From Saccharothrix sp. HUAS TT1 (GTDB lineage: Bacteria; Actinomycetota; Actinomycetes; Mycobacteriales; Pseudonocardiaceae): a stretch of 64,000 nucleotides of DNA. The DNA lies in the NCBI RefSeq assembly GCF_040744945.1, contig NZ_CP160453.1, forward strand, positions 1,984,001 to 2,048,000. The letters are read 5' to 3'. The notes below the pieces were generated by a model. The model had not been told where the DNA came from, did no database searches, and saw nothing but the letters and a program-made list of their open reading frames with translations. Shown in pieces: positions 13,037 through 22,975 of the stretch; positions within the stretch are counted from its first letter, which is position 1; every line of letters begins with the position of its first letter. Made by a program: the position numbers and the translations under genes.

Positions 13037-15637
13037 ATGTCCGACCACGCGTCGGCCACGGCGCCCAGCGCGCCGACCCGGTCCACGAACCGCGCGTTCA
13101 GCGTGTTCGCGGTCCTGCTCCTCGTCGCGGGGGCGCTGTCCGCGTTCGTCGTCGGCAACTGGCTGCCCGACACCGAGCCCGACGTCCGGCTGTACTGGAC
13201 CGGGCCGCTGCTGGTGATCGGCTTCCTGCTCGCCGAGCAGCTGGCGATCAACGTCGACGTGCGCAGCGGGGTGGCCTGGACCATCTCGTTCACCGAGATC
13301 CCGCTCGTGCTCGGCCTGCTGGTCGCGCCGTTCGAGATCGTGCTCGCCGCGCACGTCGTCGCGGGCGTCGGCACGCTGCTCGGCCGCCGGGTGATCGACC
13401 GCGCGGTCTACAACGCGGGCCTGATGTTCATGGAGATCTCGGTGGCGTTCGCGGTCGCCGAGCTGGTCAAGCGGTTCCTCGGCGCGGAGGGCCCGTTCTG
13501 GGCCGGCGCGTTCGTCGGCACCATCGCGGTGCCGCTGCTGGCCAGCGTGCTCGGTCTGACCGCGCTGCGGCTCATGGGCAAGGGCATGCGGGTCGCGCCG
13601 AGCCTGCGGCTGGTGCTGCAGACCCTCGTGGTGGCCCTGCTGAACACCTCCGCGGGCCTGGCCGGCTACGAGATCGCCGACAAGGCGCCGTGGGGCGGCC
13701 TGCTGATCGGCCTGGTCTTCCTCGGCATCACCGCGATCTACCTGGCCTACTCCGGCCTGCTGCGCGAGCAGCGCGACCTGGAGGCGCTGAGCGAGGTCTC
13801 GCTGCGGGTGGCCCGCTCCGGCCGGCACGCCACCGGACCGCGCGGCGCCCCGGAGGAGGACGACGACTGCGTCGAGGACGACGAGTGGCAGCTCATCGCC
13901 GAGCGCATCCGCGAGCAGCTGAACGCCAACCGCGTGGTGCTGCGGCTGCGCACCGACCCGCAGGCGCCGATGCGCACGCTGGTCGCGGGCGAGCCGCTGC
14001 CGCCCGGCATGCGCCGCGACGACCCGCGCGTGCTGCGCGAGGACGCCATGCTCCAGCTGCCCGGCGCCCAGGTGCGGTACTTCCGCATCGTGGAGGCGGG
14101 CGAAGAGGTCTCCGAGGCGCTGACCCGCCGCGAGGCGCAGGAAGCGCTGGTCGTGCCGCTGCGCGGCGCCACCCAGCTGCTCGGCGCGATCGAGGTGCAC
14201 GACCGGCTCAGCCGGTGGCGCGGTTTCGGCAAGGCCGACCTCCAGCTCCTGCGCACGCTGGCGAGCCACCTGTCCACCGCGGTGGACAACCGGCGGCTGC
14301 TCGCCCGGCTGCGCCACGACGCCTACCACGACCCGCTGACCGGCCTGCTCAACCGGCCGGGCTTCCGCGAGGCCGCCGCCGAGCCGATGCGCGAGGCCGA
14401 CACGGCCGTCGTGGTCCGCATCGACCTCGACGTGCTGTCCGCCGTCTCCGACGCGCTCGGCCAGGCGTGGGGCAACCGGATGGTCGTCGCCGCCGGCCGC
14501 AGGCTGCGCGACGAGCTCGGCCCCGAGGTGCCGCTGGCCCGGCTGGAGGGCGGCGCGTTCGCCGCGCTGCTGCTGGACCGGCAGGCCGAGTGCATCCAGG
14601 AGCTGGCCGAGCGGCTGCGCGCCGCGCTGTCCGTGCCGTACCCGGTCGACCGGCTCACCGTCGAGGCGGGCGCGGTCGTCGGCTGGGCGACCACCGCCGA
14701 CTGCGAGGTCGAGCAGCCGGACCCGGACGCGCTGCTGCAGCGCGCCGACGTGGCGGTCCGGGCGACCACCGACAACGAGCCGCTGCGCCAGTACGCGCCG
14801 AGCATGGGCCAGATCTTCCTGCGCCGCTTCCAGCTGGTCACCCAGTTCCGGTCGGCGCTGGAGAACGGCCAGGTCTCGGTGCACTACCAGCCCAAGGTGG
14901 CGCTGCCGAGCCGCCAGGTGATCGGCGCGGAGGCGCTGGTGCGCTGGAAGCACCCCGAGTTCGGCCGGGTGGACCCGGACGAGTTCGTGCCCGCCGTCGA
15001 GGCGACCGGCTTGGTCGACGTGCTCACCGACTTCGTCATGGACAAGGCGCTGGAGCGGGTGCGCCGCTGGATCGACCGCGGGCTGCGGATGTCCATCGCG
15101 GTGAACCTGTCCGTGCGCACGCTGGCCGACGAGGAGTTCCCGGACCGGGTGGCGGCGGCGTTGAAGCGGCACGAGGTGCCGCCGGAGCTGCTGACGTTCG
15201 AGCTGACCGAGTCGGGCGTGATGGCCGACCCGGAACGCGCGCTGCCGGTGCTGCGGCGGCTGCACGCGCTGGGCGTCGTGCTGGCCGTGGACGACTTCGG
15301 CACCGGCTACTCGTCGCTGGCCTACCTGCGGCAGCTGCCGGTGGACGAGGTGAAGATCGACAAGAGCTTCGTCCTGGGCATGGGCACCGACCTCGGCGAC
15401 ATGGCCGTGGTCCGCTCGATCGTCGAGCTGGGCCACTCGCTGGGGCTCACCGTGGTCGCCGAGGGCGTCGAGGACGACGCCGCGCGCGACCAGCTCGTCG
15501 GCATGGGCTGCGACGTGGCGCAGGGCTACCTGATCTCCCGGCCGCTGTCGGAGGACCGCTTCGAGGCGTGGCTGCGGGCGCGGACCGTGCAGGTCAGGGG
15601 TGCCCGGGATGAGACGGTGCTCACCTTGGTCCACTGA
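13037..15637 (+). CDS. membrane GAF-GGDEF-EAL protein, probable c-di-GMP phosphodiesterase
   Basis: 866 residues from an ATG with GAGGAGG upstream. Residues 18-250 hold about seven membrane helices. A GAF-like domain follows (about 285-425), then a GGDEF domain (about 440-605) whose signature is EGGAFAAL at 504-511, so diguanylate cyclase activity is not expected. The EAL domain (about 620-855) is intact, with EALVRW from 632, NLSVRTL, FELTESG, DDFGTGYSSL from 752, VKIDKSF and VAEGVE. The protein should therefore hydrolyse c-di-GMP, with the degenerate GGDEF perhaps binding GTP and the membrane part sensing a signal. It is monocistronic, followed by tRNA genes. Confidence 0.88.
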   Translation: MSDHASATAPSAPTRSTNRAFSVFAVLLLVAGALSAFVVGNWLPDTEPDVRLYWTGPLLVIGFLLAEQLAINVDVRSGVAWTISFTEIPLVLGLLVAPFEIVLAAHVVAGVGTLLGRRVIDRAVYNAGLMFMEISVAFAVAELVKRFLGAEGPFWAGAFVGTIAVPLLASVLGLTALRLMGKGMRVAPSLRLVLQTLVVALLNTSAGLAGYEIADKAPWGGLLIGLVFLGITAIYLAYSGLLREQRDLEALSEVSLRVARSGRHATGPRGAPEEDDDCVEDDEWQLIAERIREQLNANRVVLRLRTDPQAPMRTLVAGEPLPPGMRRDDPRVLREDAMLQLPGAQVRYFRIVEAGEEVSEALTRREAQEALVVPLRGATQLLGAIEVHDRLSRWRGFGKADLQLLRTLASHLSTAVDNRRLLARLRHDAYHDPLTGLLNRPGFREAAAEPMREADTAVVVRIDLDVLSAVSDALGQAWGNRMVVAAGRRLRDELGPEVPLARLEGGAFAALLLDRQAECIQELAERLRAALSVPYPVDRLTVEAGAVVGWATTADCEVEQPDPDALLQRADVAVRATTDNEPLRQYAPSMGQIFLRRFQLVTQFRSALENGQVSVHYQPKVALPSRQVIGAEALVRWKHPEFGRVDPDEFVPAVEATGLVDVLTDFVMDKALERVRRWIDRGLRMSIAVNLSVRTLADEEFPDRVAAALKRHEVPPELLTFELTESGVMADPERALPVLRRLHALGVVLAVDDFGTGYSSLAYLRQLPVDEVKIDKSFVLGMGTDLGDMAVVRSIVELGHSLGLTVVAEGVEDDAARDQLVGMGCDVAQGYLISRPLSEDRFEAWLRARTVQVRGARDETVLTLVH

Positions 15638-15651
15638 GGGGGACCCCCGAT

Positions 15652-15681
15652 TTCCATCCTGAGGCGGCCCTGTTGTAGAGT
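15652..15681 (+). promoter_or_regulatory. candidate promoter for tRNA-Thr/tRNA-Met
   Basis: TTCCAT, an 18-base spacer, then TAGAGT at 15676-15681, ending 26 bases before the tRNA-Thr 5' end. The -10 box is good; the -35 is weak. Confidence 0.4.
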
Positions 15682-15707
15682 TCTCCTCGCTGCAAGAGCA
15701 ACAGCAA

Positions 15708-15783
15708 GCCCCTTTAGCTCAGTCGGCAGAGCGTCTCCATGGTAAGGAGAAGGTCTACGGTTCGATTCCGTAAAGGGGCTCCA
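15708..15783 (+). tRNA. tRNA-Thr (anticodon GGT)
   Basis: A 76-nt cloverleaf with acceptor GCCCCTT/AAGGGGC, anticodon stem TCTCC/GGAGA around ATGGTAA, T-loop TTCGATT and an encoded CCA end. Confidence 0.95.
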
Positions 15784-15825
15784 CAACTGGCCGCGGTGCT
15801 CGTGCATCGCGGCCGTGTTGTGTAA

Positions 15826-15898
15826 AGCGGTGTAGCTCAGTTGGTAGAGCAAGCGGCTCATAATCGCTGTGTCGCCGGTTCAAGTCCGGCCACCGCTA
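15826..15898 (+). tRNA. tRNA-Met (anticodon CAT)
   Basis: A 73-nt cloverleaf with acceptor AGCGGTG/CACCGCT, anticodon loop CTCATAA in stem AGCGG/TCGCT, and T-loop TTCAAGT. CCA is not encoded. Its acceptor starts with an A-T pair, which fits elongator rather than initiator tRNA-Met. Confidence 0.93.
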
Positions 15899-15977
15899 CT
15901 CAGCAGGATCGATCCCCGCCAGGCGGTAAGCCCGCACTGGGGAGTCGGGGTAAGCGAGCTCTAGAAAGGCAAGGACC

Positions 15978-16142
15978 GTGGCTGCAACCGACGTACGCCC
16001 CAAGATCACCCTCGCGTGCGAGGAGTGCAAGCACCGGAACTACATCACCAGGAAGAACCGGCGCAACGACCCGGACCGCCTGGAGATCAAGAAGTTCTGC
16101 CCGAACTGCAAGACGCACCGCGCGCACAAGGAAACCCGCTGA
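15978..16142 (+). CDS. rpmG: 50S ribosomal protein L33
   Basis: 54 residues from a GTG with AAGGCAAGGA upstream. The zinc-binding cysteines C14/C17 and C41/C44 are all present, so this is the zinc-containing (C+) form, which many actinobacteria keep alongside a zinc-free paralogue used in zinc starvation. It lies 79 bases after tRNA-Met and ahead of hadA, as in mycobacteria. Confidence 0.95.
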   Translation: MAATDVRPKITLACEECKHRNYITRKNRRNDPDRLEIKKFCPNCKTHRAHKETR

Positions 16143-16155
16143 GCGGTAGCACTTC

Positions 16156-16194
16156 CGACGAGGCCCGTCCCGGTATCCGGGGCGGGCCTCGTCG
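16156..16194 (+). terminator. hairpin after rpmG
   Basis: Stem CGACGAGGCCCG (16156-16167) with CGGGCCTCGTCG (16183-16194), 14 bases after the rpmG stop. It separates rpmG from the hadA/hadB pair. Confidence 0.65.
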
Positions 16195-16225
16195 CGTGCG
16201 ACCTGCCCGCGTATAACCTCCTCGG

Positions 16226-16675
16226 GTGCCACTCGACCAGTCGTTCGTCGGACGTTCCTACCCGCCGTCGCCGCCCTACGAGGTCGGCCGCGAGAAGATC
16301 CGCGAGTTCGCCGACGCGGTCGGCGAGACGAGCCCGGTGCACCGGGACCCCGAAGCCGCGCGCGCGGCCGGGCACCCGGACGTCATCGCGCCGCCCACGT
16401 TCGCCATCGTGCTGTCGCTGGGCGTCAACGACGTCCTGATCGACGACCCCGAACTCGGCCTGGACTACAGCCGGGTGGTGCACGGCGACCAGGCGTTCCT
16501 GCACCACCGCCCCATCACGGCGGGCGACCGGCTGCGGGTCGAGCTGCACGTGGACGGCATCACGTCCCGGATGGGCAACGACATGCTGGCGCTGCGCGCC
16601 GAGATCACCACCGAGCAGGGTGAGCCGGTCACCACCGCGAAGTCGACGCTGGTGGTCCGGGGGGAGGACGCGTGA
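16226..16675 (+). CDS. hadA: HadA-like MaoC/hot-dog dehydratase subunit
   Basis: 149 residues from a GTG at 16226. It is the N-terminal hot-dog type fold of FAS-type (3R)-hydroxyacyl-ACP dehydratases. The segment ETSPVHRDPEAARAAGHPD replaces the catalytic Asp-x-x-x-x-His motif, so this is the non-catalytic, acyl-chain-binding subunit. Its stop overlaps the hadB start (GTGA), indicating a heterodimer made in equal amounts. In mycobacteria the pair serves FAS-II mycolate synthesis. In an organism that probably lacks mycolates, a fatty-acid or polyketide-type dehydration is more likely, so the symbol reflects orthology rather than proven function. Confidence 0.82.
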   Translation: MPLDQSFVGRSYPPSPPYEVGREKIREFADAVGETSPVHRDPEAARAAGHPDVIAPPTFAIVLSLGVNDVLIDDPELGLDYSRVVHGDQAFLHHRPITAGDRLRVELHVDGITSRMGNDMLALRAEITTEQGEPVTTAKSTLVVRGEDA

Positions 16676-17094
16676 TCCGCGCATCGGAGGTCTCCGTCGG
16701 CGACCAGCTGCCGCCGCTGTCGGTCCGCATCACCCGCGCCGACCTGGTCCGCTACGCGGGCGCGTCCGGCGACTTCAACCCGATCCACTGGAACGACCGG
16801 TTCGCCCGCGAGGTCGGCCTGCCCGGCGTGATCGCGCACGGGATGCTGACCATGGGCCTGGCCGGCCGGATCGTCAGCCAGTGGACCGGCGACCCCGGCG
16901 CCGTCGTGGAGTACGGCGTGCGGTTCGGCAGGCCCGTGCCGGTGCCCGACGACGACGAGGGCGCCCTGGTGGAGGTCACCGGCAAGGTGGCGAAGGTCCT
17001 GGAGGACGGGACGTTCAAGGTCACCGTGACGGCCTCGTACGAGGGCAGGTCCGTGCTCGGCGGCGCGTCGGCCCGCGTCCGGCTGCGCCCGTAG
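16672..17094 (+). CDS. hadB: HadB-like (R)-specific enoyl hydratase/dehydratase, catalytic subunit
   Basis: 140 residues from a GTG overlapping the hadA stop. The hydratase-2 motif YAGASGDFNPIHWND (residues 25-39) supplies the catalytic Asp and His, followed by GVIAHGMLTMGL. It pairs with HadA to dehydrate 3-hydroxyacyl-ACP. No hadC follows; a small minus-strand gene does. Confidence 0.87.
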   Translation: MIRASEVSVGDQLPPLSVRITRADLVRYAGASGDFNPIHWNDRFAREVGLPGVIAHGMLTMGLAGRIVSQWTGDPGAVVEYGVRFGRPVPVPDDDEGALVEVTGKVAKVLEDGTFKVTVTASYEGRSVLGGASARVRLRP

Positions 17095-17130
17095 GCCCGC
17101 CTTCACAGGTCCGGACCGGGCCGCACGTCC

Positions 17131-17520
17131 TCAGAACCCGCACAGCGCGCTGGTGCGGGCGCCGGTGGCCGTGGCCGACCGCCGTTCGACGTCGGCCACG
17201 CTCACCTCGCACGCGACGTCGCCGCCGGCCGGCCCGATGGTGACGGTGAGGACGCCGTGCTCCGGCTCTCCCGCGGTGACCAGCTCCACGTGCCAGGGCA
17301 GGGACGTCAGCTCCTCCACGCGCGTCTCACCGCCCTGGAAGGTCGAGTAGGTGACCGTGGCGCGCTCCGCGGTCCCGCTGACGTGGTAGACGACGCGGAC
17401 CGGTGGTTCCGGGGCCGTCGTCCACCGCACGAGCGCGACCGCGCCGACCACGAGCACCGCCGACGCCACGACCACCAACCACGTGCGGCCCGGTCGCTCG
17501 GGCGGGACGGACTCCGTCAT
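17131..17520 (-). CDS. MmpS-like membrane accessory protein
   Basis: 129 residues, ATG at 17520 with GAGGAG seven bases upstream. A single N-terminal membrane helix (about 14-33) is followed by an extracytoplasmic beta domain starting VRVVYHVSGTAERATVTYST with LPWHVEL and two cysteines (near residues 104 and 127) placed for a disulfide. This matches the MmpS family, which in mycobacteria partners MmpL transporters. No MmpL gene is adjacent, so the partner is unknown. Confidence 0.65.
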   Translation of the reverse strand: MTESVPPERPGRTWLVVVASAVLVVGAVALVRWTTAPEPPVRVVYHVSGTAERATVTYSTFQGGETRVEELTSLPWHVELVTAGEPEHGVLTVTIGPAGGDVACEVSVADVERRSATATGARTSALCGF

Positions 17521-17670
17521 GGCTGGGCTCCTCGGGTGAAGATCGGTTCCGCTGAATAGACCATCGGTGTGTTTCTGGTGGCGGTTACAGCGGTCACCCG
17601 AAGGGATTACGGACGGTAGGTGTAAGCGAAATCACAGCACTGTACTGTGACCGGCAGAGCCCGGAAACGC

Positions 17671-17700
17671 CGAAGGGCACCCCGGCCGGGGTGCCCTTCG
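17671..17700 (-). terminator. 30-bp perfect palindrome, terminator of aspC
   Basis: CGAAGGGCACCCCGG and its complement, with no loop beyond the centre, 13 bases past the aspC stop on the minus strand. It could also stop transcription in the other direction. Confidence 0.75.
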
Positions 17701-17712
17701 TGACGGAAAGTG

Positions 17713-18954
17713 CTACTCGACCTCGCCCAGCAGCTCGGCCATCCGCGTCACGCCGGTCTTCAGGTCGTCGTCGCCGAGCGCGTACGACAGCCGCAGGTAG
17801 CCGGGGGTGCCGAACGCCTCACCGGGCACCACGGCCACCTCGACGTGCTCCAGGATCAGCGCCGCGAGCTGCACCGTGTCGGTGATCGTCGTGCCGCGCA
17901 GCCGCTTGCCGATCAGCGCCTTGACCGACGGGTACACGTAGAACGCGCCCTTCGGGGTCGGGCACCGCACGCCGGGGATCGCGGACAGCATGTCCACGAT
18001 CGTGCGCCGCCGCCGGTCGAACGCCTCGCGCATCTCGTGCGCGGCGTCCAGCGGCCCGGACACGGCCTCCAGCGCGGCCCGCTGCGACACGTTGGCCACG
18101 TTCGACGTGAGGTGCGACTGGAGGTTCGCGGCGGCCTTCACCACGTCCGCCGGGCCGATCAGCCAGCCCACCCGCCACCCCGTCATCGCGTACGTCTTCG
18201 CCACGCCGTTGAGCACGATCGTGCGGTCGGCCATGCCCGGCACGGCCACCGGCAGCGACACGGCCTCCGCGCCGTCGTAGACCAGGTGCTCGTAGATCTC
18301 GTCGCTGATCACCCACAGCCCGTGCTCCAGCGCCCACTCGCCGATCGCGGTGATCTGCTCGCGGGTGTAGACCGAGCCGGTCGGGTTGGACGGCGAGCAC
18401 AGCAGCAGCACCTTGGTCCTCGGGGTGCGCGCCGCCTCCAGCTGCTCCACCGTCACCAGGTAGTCGGTCGACTCGTCCGCCGTGACCTGCACCGGGACGC
18501 CGCCCGCGAGCGTGATCGCCTCGGGGTAGGTGGTCCAGTACGGCGCGGGCAGCAGCACCTCGTCGCCCGGGTCCACGACCGTGGCGAACGCCTGGTAGAC
18601 GGCCTGCTTGCCGCCGTTGGTGATCAGCACCTGCGCGGCGGTCACCTCGTAGCCCGAGTCGCGCTTGGTCTTCGCGGCTACGGCTTCCCGCAGCTCCGGC
18701 AGGCCGGCGGCGGGCGTGTAGCGGTGGTTGCGCGGGTCGGCGCAGGCCGCCTGGGCGGCGGCGACGACGGCCTCCGGGGTGGGGAAGTCGGGCTCGCCCG
18801 CGCCGAAGCCGATCACCGGGCGGCCCGCGGCCTTGAGCGCCTTCGCCTTCGCGTCGACGGCGAGGGTGGCGGACTCGGCGATGCCACCGATCCGCTCGGA
18901 GATCCGCGGGTGCTCGGAGGTACTGGTCCCGGTGGTCGTCTCAGGCGTGCCCAT
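17713..18954 (-). CDS. aspC: class I pyridoxal-phosphate aspartate aminotransferase
   Basis: 413 residues from the ATG at 18954; the open frame continues upstream over the tRNA-Trp gene and is not coding. It converts aspartate and 2-oxoglutarate to oxaloacetate and glutamate. Landmarks are [12 protein letters not shown] (about 49-60), SPSNPTG with the active-site Asn, [12 protein letters not shown], and the PLP-lysine motif [13 protein letters not shown]. It is about the usual family length. It is monocistronic and divergent from trpT-secE. Fold type I enzymes of this subgroup can also act on other amino or keto acids. Confidence 0.88.
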   Translation of the reverse strand: MGTPETTTGTSTSEHPRISERIGGIAESATLAVDAKAKALKAAGRPVIGFGAGEPDFPTPEAVVAAAQAACADPRNHRYTPAAGLPELREAVAAKTKRDSGYEVTAAQVLITNGGKQAVYQAFATVVDPGDEVLLPAPYWTTYPEAITLAGGVPVQVTADESTDYLVTVEQLEAARTPRTKVLLLCSPSNPTGSVYTREQITAIGEWALEHGLWVISDEIYEHLVYDGAEAVSLPVAVPGMADRTIVLNGVAKTYAMTGWRVGWLIGPADVVKAAANLQSHLTSNVANVSQRAALEAVSGPLDAAHEMREAFDRRRRTIVDMLSAIPGVRCPTPKGAFYVYPSVKALIGKRLRGTTITDTVQLAALILEHVEVAVVPGEAFGTPGYLRLSYALGDDDLKTGVTRMAELLGEVE

Positions 18955-19017
18955 GGGGCCAATCGTGGCAGATCGCACAACCGGCACGGCCCCCGGCACC
19001 CCCTCTGACCGGGCCAG

Positions 19018-19048
19018 TTGGAAGGAGGGGCACTTGGTGCCGTATGCT
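19018..19048 (+). promoter_or_regulatory. candidate promoter for tRNA-Trp-secE-nusG
   Basis: TTGGAA at 19018-19023, a 19-base spacer, TATGCT at 19043-19048, about 90 bases upstream of tRNA-Trp. The spacer is longer than ideal. Confidence 0.45.
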
Positions 19049-19140
19049 TCCGGTCTTGGAACGTCCAGTCGCTGCCTCACGGGCCACGTGAGGAGGGTGC
19101 GGGGCGTCTCCGCCAGGGGGTCCTGGGTCCAGGATCCCAA

Positions 19141-19213
<73 letters not shown>

Positions 19214-19244
19214 CGTCGAAGCGCGATGGTGAGCGGAGGACGGC

Positions 19245-19649
19245 ATGAGCGAGGGCCGCGAGCAGGACCAGCCGGACGAGCGCGAGAGCGCATCCCGGCC
19301 GGTTACCGCCGCAGCGCGGCGCGAGCGCCGTGGTTCCGCGCGTCCGGCGGGCCGCAAGGACTCCGCCGAGGCGAAGAAGGCGGCCGAGGCCGACTCCGAC
19401 GCCGAGGAGGCCAGGAAGGGCCGTCCCACGCGCTCGCGGGCGGACTCGGAGAAGCGGGCCGGTTTCTTCGCCCGCATCGTCCGGTACGTCCGCGAGGTGG
19501 TCAGCGAGCTGCGGAAGGTCATCTGGCCGACCCGCAAGCAGCTGGTCACCTACACCGGAGTCGTGTTGGTCTTCGTGGCCTTCATGGTGGCGTTGGTGTT
19601 CGGCCTGGATTCGGCCTTCGCCTGGGGCATGTTCAGGGTGTTCGGCTGA
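19245..19649 (+). CDS. secE: preprotein translocase subunit SecE
   Basis: 134 residues from an ATG with GGAGG upstream. An 80-residue charged, disordered N-terminus is typical of actinobacterial SecE. The conserved amphipathic helix IVRYVREVVSELRKVIWPTR and one membrane helix (about 103-125) follow. It clamps SecY in the SecYEG channel. Its partner secY is at the end of this window. Confidence 0.95.
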   Translation: MSEGREQDQPDERESASRPVTAAARRERRGSARPAGRKDSAEAKKAAEADSDAEEARKGRPTRSRADSEKRAGFFARIVRYVREVVSELRKVIWPTRKQLVTYTGVVLVFVAFMVALVFGLDSAFAWGMFRVFG

Positions 19650-19695
19650 GCCGAGCACCTGCCGCCCCCGGTGGCGGCGGACATGTGATGCATGA

Positions 19696-20571
<876 letters not shown>

Positions 20572-20673
20572 CCAGGACAACACAGACTCCGGCGCCCCTC
20601 CCGACGGACGGGCGCCGGCAGCCACGCTGCGGCTGGCAGGGCCGCGCGCGGACACCGCAATAAAGGAACCGAG

Positions 20674-21108
20674 ATGCCTCCCAAGAAGAAGAAGCTCGCA
20701 GCGATCATCAAGCTGCAGATCAAGGCCGGGGCCGCGAACCCCGCGCCGCCCGTGGGTCCCGCGCTGGGCCAGCACGGCGTCAACATCATGGAGTTCTGCA
20801 AGCAGTACAACGCCGCGACCGAGTCGCAGCGCGGCACCGTCGTGCCGGTCGAGATCTCCGTGTACGAAGACCGCTCGTTCGACTTCAAGCTCAAGACCCC
20901 GCCGGCCGCGAAGCTGCTGCTCAAGGCCGCCGGTGTGGAAAAGGGCTCGGGCGAGCCGCACCGCCTCAAGGTCGCCAAGGTGACCATGGACCAGGTGCGC
21001 GAGATCGCGCAGAACAAGATGGTCGACCTCAACGCCAACGACGTGGAGCAGGCGGCGAAGATCATCGCCGGCACCGCGCGCTCCATGGGCATCACGGTCG
21101 AAGGCTGA
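20674..21108 (+). CDS. rplK: 50S ribosomal protein L11
   Basis: 144 residues. The N-terminal domain contains [20 protein letters not shown], the thiostrepton-contacting proline-rich helix, and the C-terminal domain binds the GTPase-associated region of 23S rRNA. Followed by rplA. Confidence 0.97.
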
Positions 21109-21186
21109 CCCTCCTCTTTCTCGTAGTCAGTGGGAGAGCCGAGCGCCGGCTCGTCACCACAACTGATCCACTTTAAGGACAGAAGC

Positions 21187-21903
21187 ATGAAGCGCAGCAA
21201 GGCGTACAAGAACGCTGCTGAGCTGGTTGACCGGGAGCGGCTCTACTCGCCGCTGGAGGCAGCCAAGCTCGCCAAGGAGACCTCCAAGGTGAAGCTGGAC
21301 GCGACCGTCGAGGTCGCCATCCGGCTCGGCGTCGACCCGCGCAAGGCCGACCAGATGGTCCGCGGCACCGTGAACCTGCCGCACGGTACGGGCAAGACCG
21401 CCCGCGTGATCGTCTTCGCCACCGGTGACAAGGCCGCCGAGGCCGAGGCCGCCGGCGCCGACGCGGTCGGCTCCGAGGACCTGATCGAGCGCATCCAGGG
21501 TGGTTGGCTCGACTTCGACGCCGCGATCGCCACCCCCGACCAGATGGCGAAGGTCGGTCGCATCGCCCGCATCCTCGGCCCGCGCGGCCTGATGCCGAAC
21601 CCGAAGACCGGCACCGTGACGCCCGACGTCACCAAGGCCGTCGCGGACATCAAGGGCGGCAAGATCAACTTCCGCGTCGACAAGCAGGCCAACCTGCACC
21701 TCGTGATCGGCAAGGTGTCGTTCGACCCGGAGAAGCTGGTCGAGAACTACGCCGCCGCGCTGGACGAGATCCTCCGCGCCAAGCCGTCCGCGGCCAAGGG
21801 CCGGTACCTGAAGAAGATCACCGTCTCGACCACGATGGGCCCGGGCATCCCGGTCGACCCGAACCGGACCCGCAACCTGCTGGTCGACGAGGCCACCGTC
21901 TGA
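21187..21903 (+). CDS. rplA: 50S ribosomal protein L1
   Basis: 238 residues from the ATG at 21187 with AAGGA upstream; an earlier frame start at 21130 adds unrelated sequence. The signature [15 protein letters not shown] is present. L1 forms the mobile stalk at the E site and in many bacteria represses its own L11-L1 mRNA. Confidence 0.97.
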   Translation: MKRSKAYKNAAELVDRERLYSPLEAAKLAKETSKVKLDATVEVAIRLGVDPRKADQMVRGTVNLPHGTGKTARVIVFATGDKAAEAEAAGADAVGSEDLIERIQGGWLDFDAAIATPDQMAKVGRIARILGPRGLMPNPKTGTVTPDVTKAVADIKGGKINFRVDKQANLHLVIGKVSFDPEKLVENYAAALDEILRAKPSAAKGRYLKKITVSTTMGPGIPVDPNRTRNLLVDEATV

Positions 21904-21924
21904 CGACGCCTCGTCCGCAAGACC

Positions 21925-21961
21925 CGAAGCGCCCCCCGGCCTCCCGCCGGGGGGCGCTTCG
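21925..21961. terminator. bidirectional hairpin terminator after rplA
   Basis: A 16-bp stem (CGAAGCGCCCCCCGGC with its complement) and loop CTCCC. It serves rplA on the plus strand and the converging 249-aa gene on the minus strand. Confidence 0.8.
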
Positions 21962-21972
21962 CGTTCGGCCGG

Positions 21973-22722
21973 TCAGGGGCAGGTGGGCTCGGCCCGGTAG
22001 TCGGTGATCGCCCACGCGCCACCCGGCTGCTTGGTGAGCACGAACTTGCCCAGCTTGGGGCCGTTGCGCACGACCAGGGCGCAGGAGCTGACCTCGACCG
22101 AGCCGGACGCGGGCGGCGTGACCATGGTGTCGGGGAAGCCGAGCTGGCGGTAGGTGGTCACGTCGGCGACCTGGGGCTTCAGCTTCGCCACCGCGGCCGG
22201 GCAGTCGGCCGCGCCGAAGGCGTCCGCGAACGCCTTCCTCGGCTCGTCGCCCTTGAAGTACAGGCACGCCTGGTTGCCGTCACCGGTGCCGACGTGCTTG
22301 TAGAACATGCCGACCGTGCCGGTGCTGCCGTACGGGGTCGGCGGCGCGATGACGTTGTTCTCCACGCCGCCGCTGTCGACCGCCACGCTGCCGGGGTCGT
22401 CACCGCCGAAGTACCTGTCGTAGAAGTACGACAGCACGAGCAGCACGATCGCCAGGTACACCAGGCGGCGGACCAGCTTGCTCTGCAGCAGGATCTTCCA
22501 GAGCGGCTTGCGCGGTGGTGGTGGGGGAGCCGGGGGCAGGCCCGGTGGGGTGGAGCCCGGTGGGAGGCCCGGGGGAGCGGAGCCCGGCGGGAGGCTCGGT
22601 GGGGCGCCCTGGGACTGCTGGAAGCGCTGGAACTCCTGGAACCGTTGGAACTCCTGGAACTGCCGTAGCTGTTCCGGGTCGACGTCCGGTGGCGGCGGGT
22701 TCCTCGGTGGCTCTTCGGTCAC
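21973..22722 (-). CDS. proline-rich single-pass membrane protein (249 aa)
   Basis: Starts at GTG 22722. Residues 20-40 contain QEFQRF repeats, and 40-75 are Pro/Gly-rich with GSxPPGLPPG repeats. A membrane helix lies at about 82-100 (RRLVYLAIVLLVLSYFYDRY). The extracytoplasmic part (about 105-249) has cysteines in pairs and looks like a small secreted domain with an ITDYRAEPTC end. No family is recognised. It converges on rplA. Confidence 0.6.
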   Translation of the reverse strand: MTEEPPRNPPPPDVDPEQLRQFQEFQRFQEFQRFQQSQGAPPSLPPGSAPPGLPPGSTPPGLPPAPPPPPRKPLWKILLQSKLVRRLVYLAIVLLVLSYFYDRYFGGDDPGSVAVDSGGVENNVIAPPTPYGSTGTVGMFYKHVGTGDGNQACLYFKGDEPRKAFADAFGAADCPAAVAKLKPQVADVTTYRQLGFPDTMVTPPASGSVEVSSCALVVRNGPKLGKFVLTKQPGGAWAITDYRAEPTCP

Positions 22723-22784
22723 GGGTCACATCATGCCGATTTGGAGCCGTCGGGACACGTCCCGTACTCTCGACAGCGGTTCAC

Positions 22785-22925
22785 CAAAGACCGCTGGTCG
22801 TCCGGGTCGGCTGACTCGGAGCGAAGGTCCCGCGTAGCGGGCGGCCCGCGCAGGAGAACGAGGAAGACACCGGCGCGCTCGCGCGCCCGTCACGCCCCGT
22901 GCTGCTGCGCCGGGGCGTTTTTGTT
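22785..22925 (+). promoter_or_regulatory. probable L10 leader with intrinsic attenuator upstream of rplJ
   Basis: The 5' region of rplJ contains an internal hairpin (AGACCGCTGGTC) and the stem CGCCCCG (22893-22899)/CGGGGCG (22911-22917) followed by TTTTTGTTT, a textbook intrinsic terminator 50 bases before the start codon. In many bacteria L10(L12)4 binds such a leader to repress rplJL. Here attenuation is inferred from position; the L10-binding fold was not modelled. Confidence 0.6.
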
Positions 22926-22975
22926 TGCGCGGACCTCTCGACCGGCGCGTCACCAAGCCCAGAGAGGAGGCGATC

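Noticed and set aside
12974..15634. 886-codon open frame on the minus strand opposite the EAL gene
   Set aside because: The translation is His/Arg/Gln/Asp-rich with no domains, and the plus strand encodes a clear multi-domain protein. It is a high-GC shadow frame.
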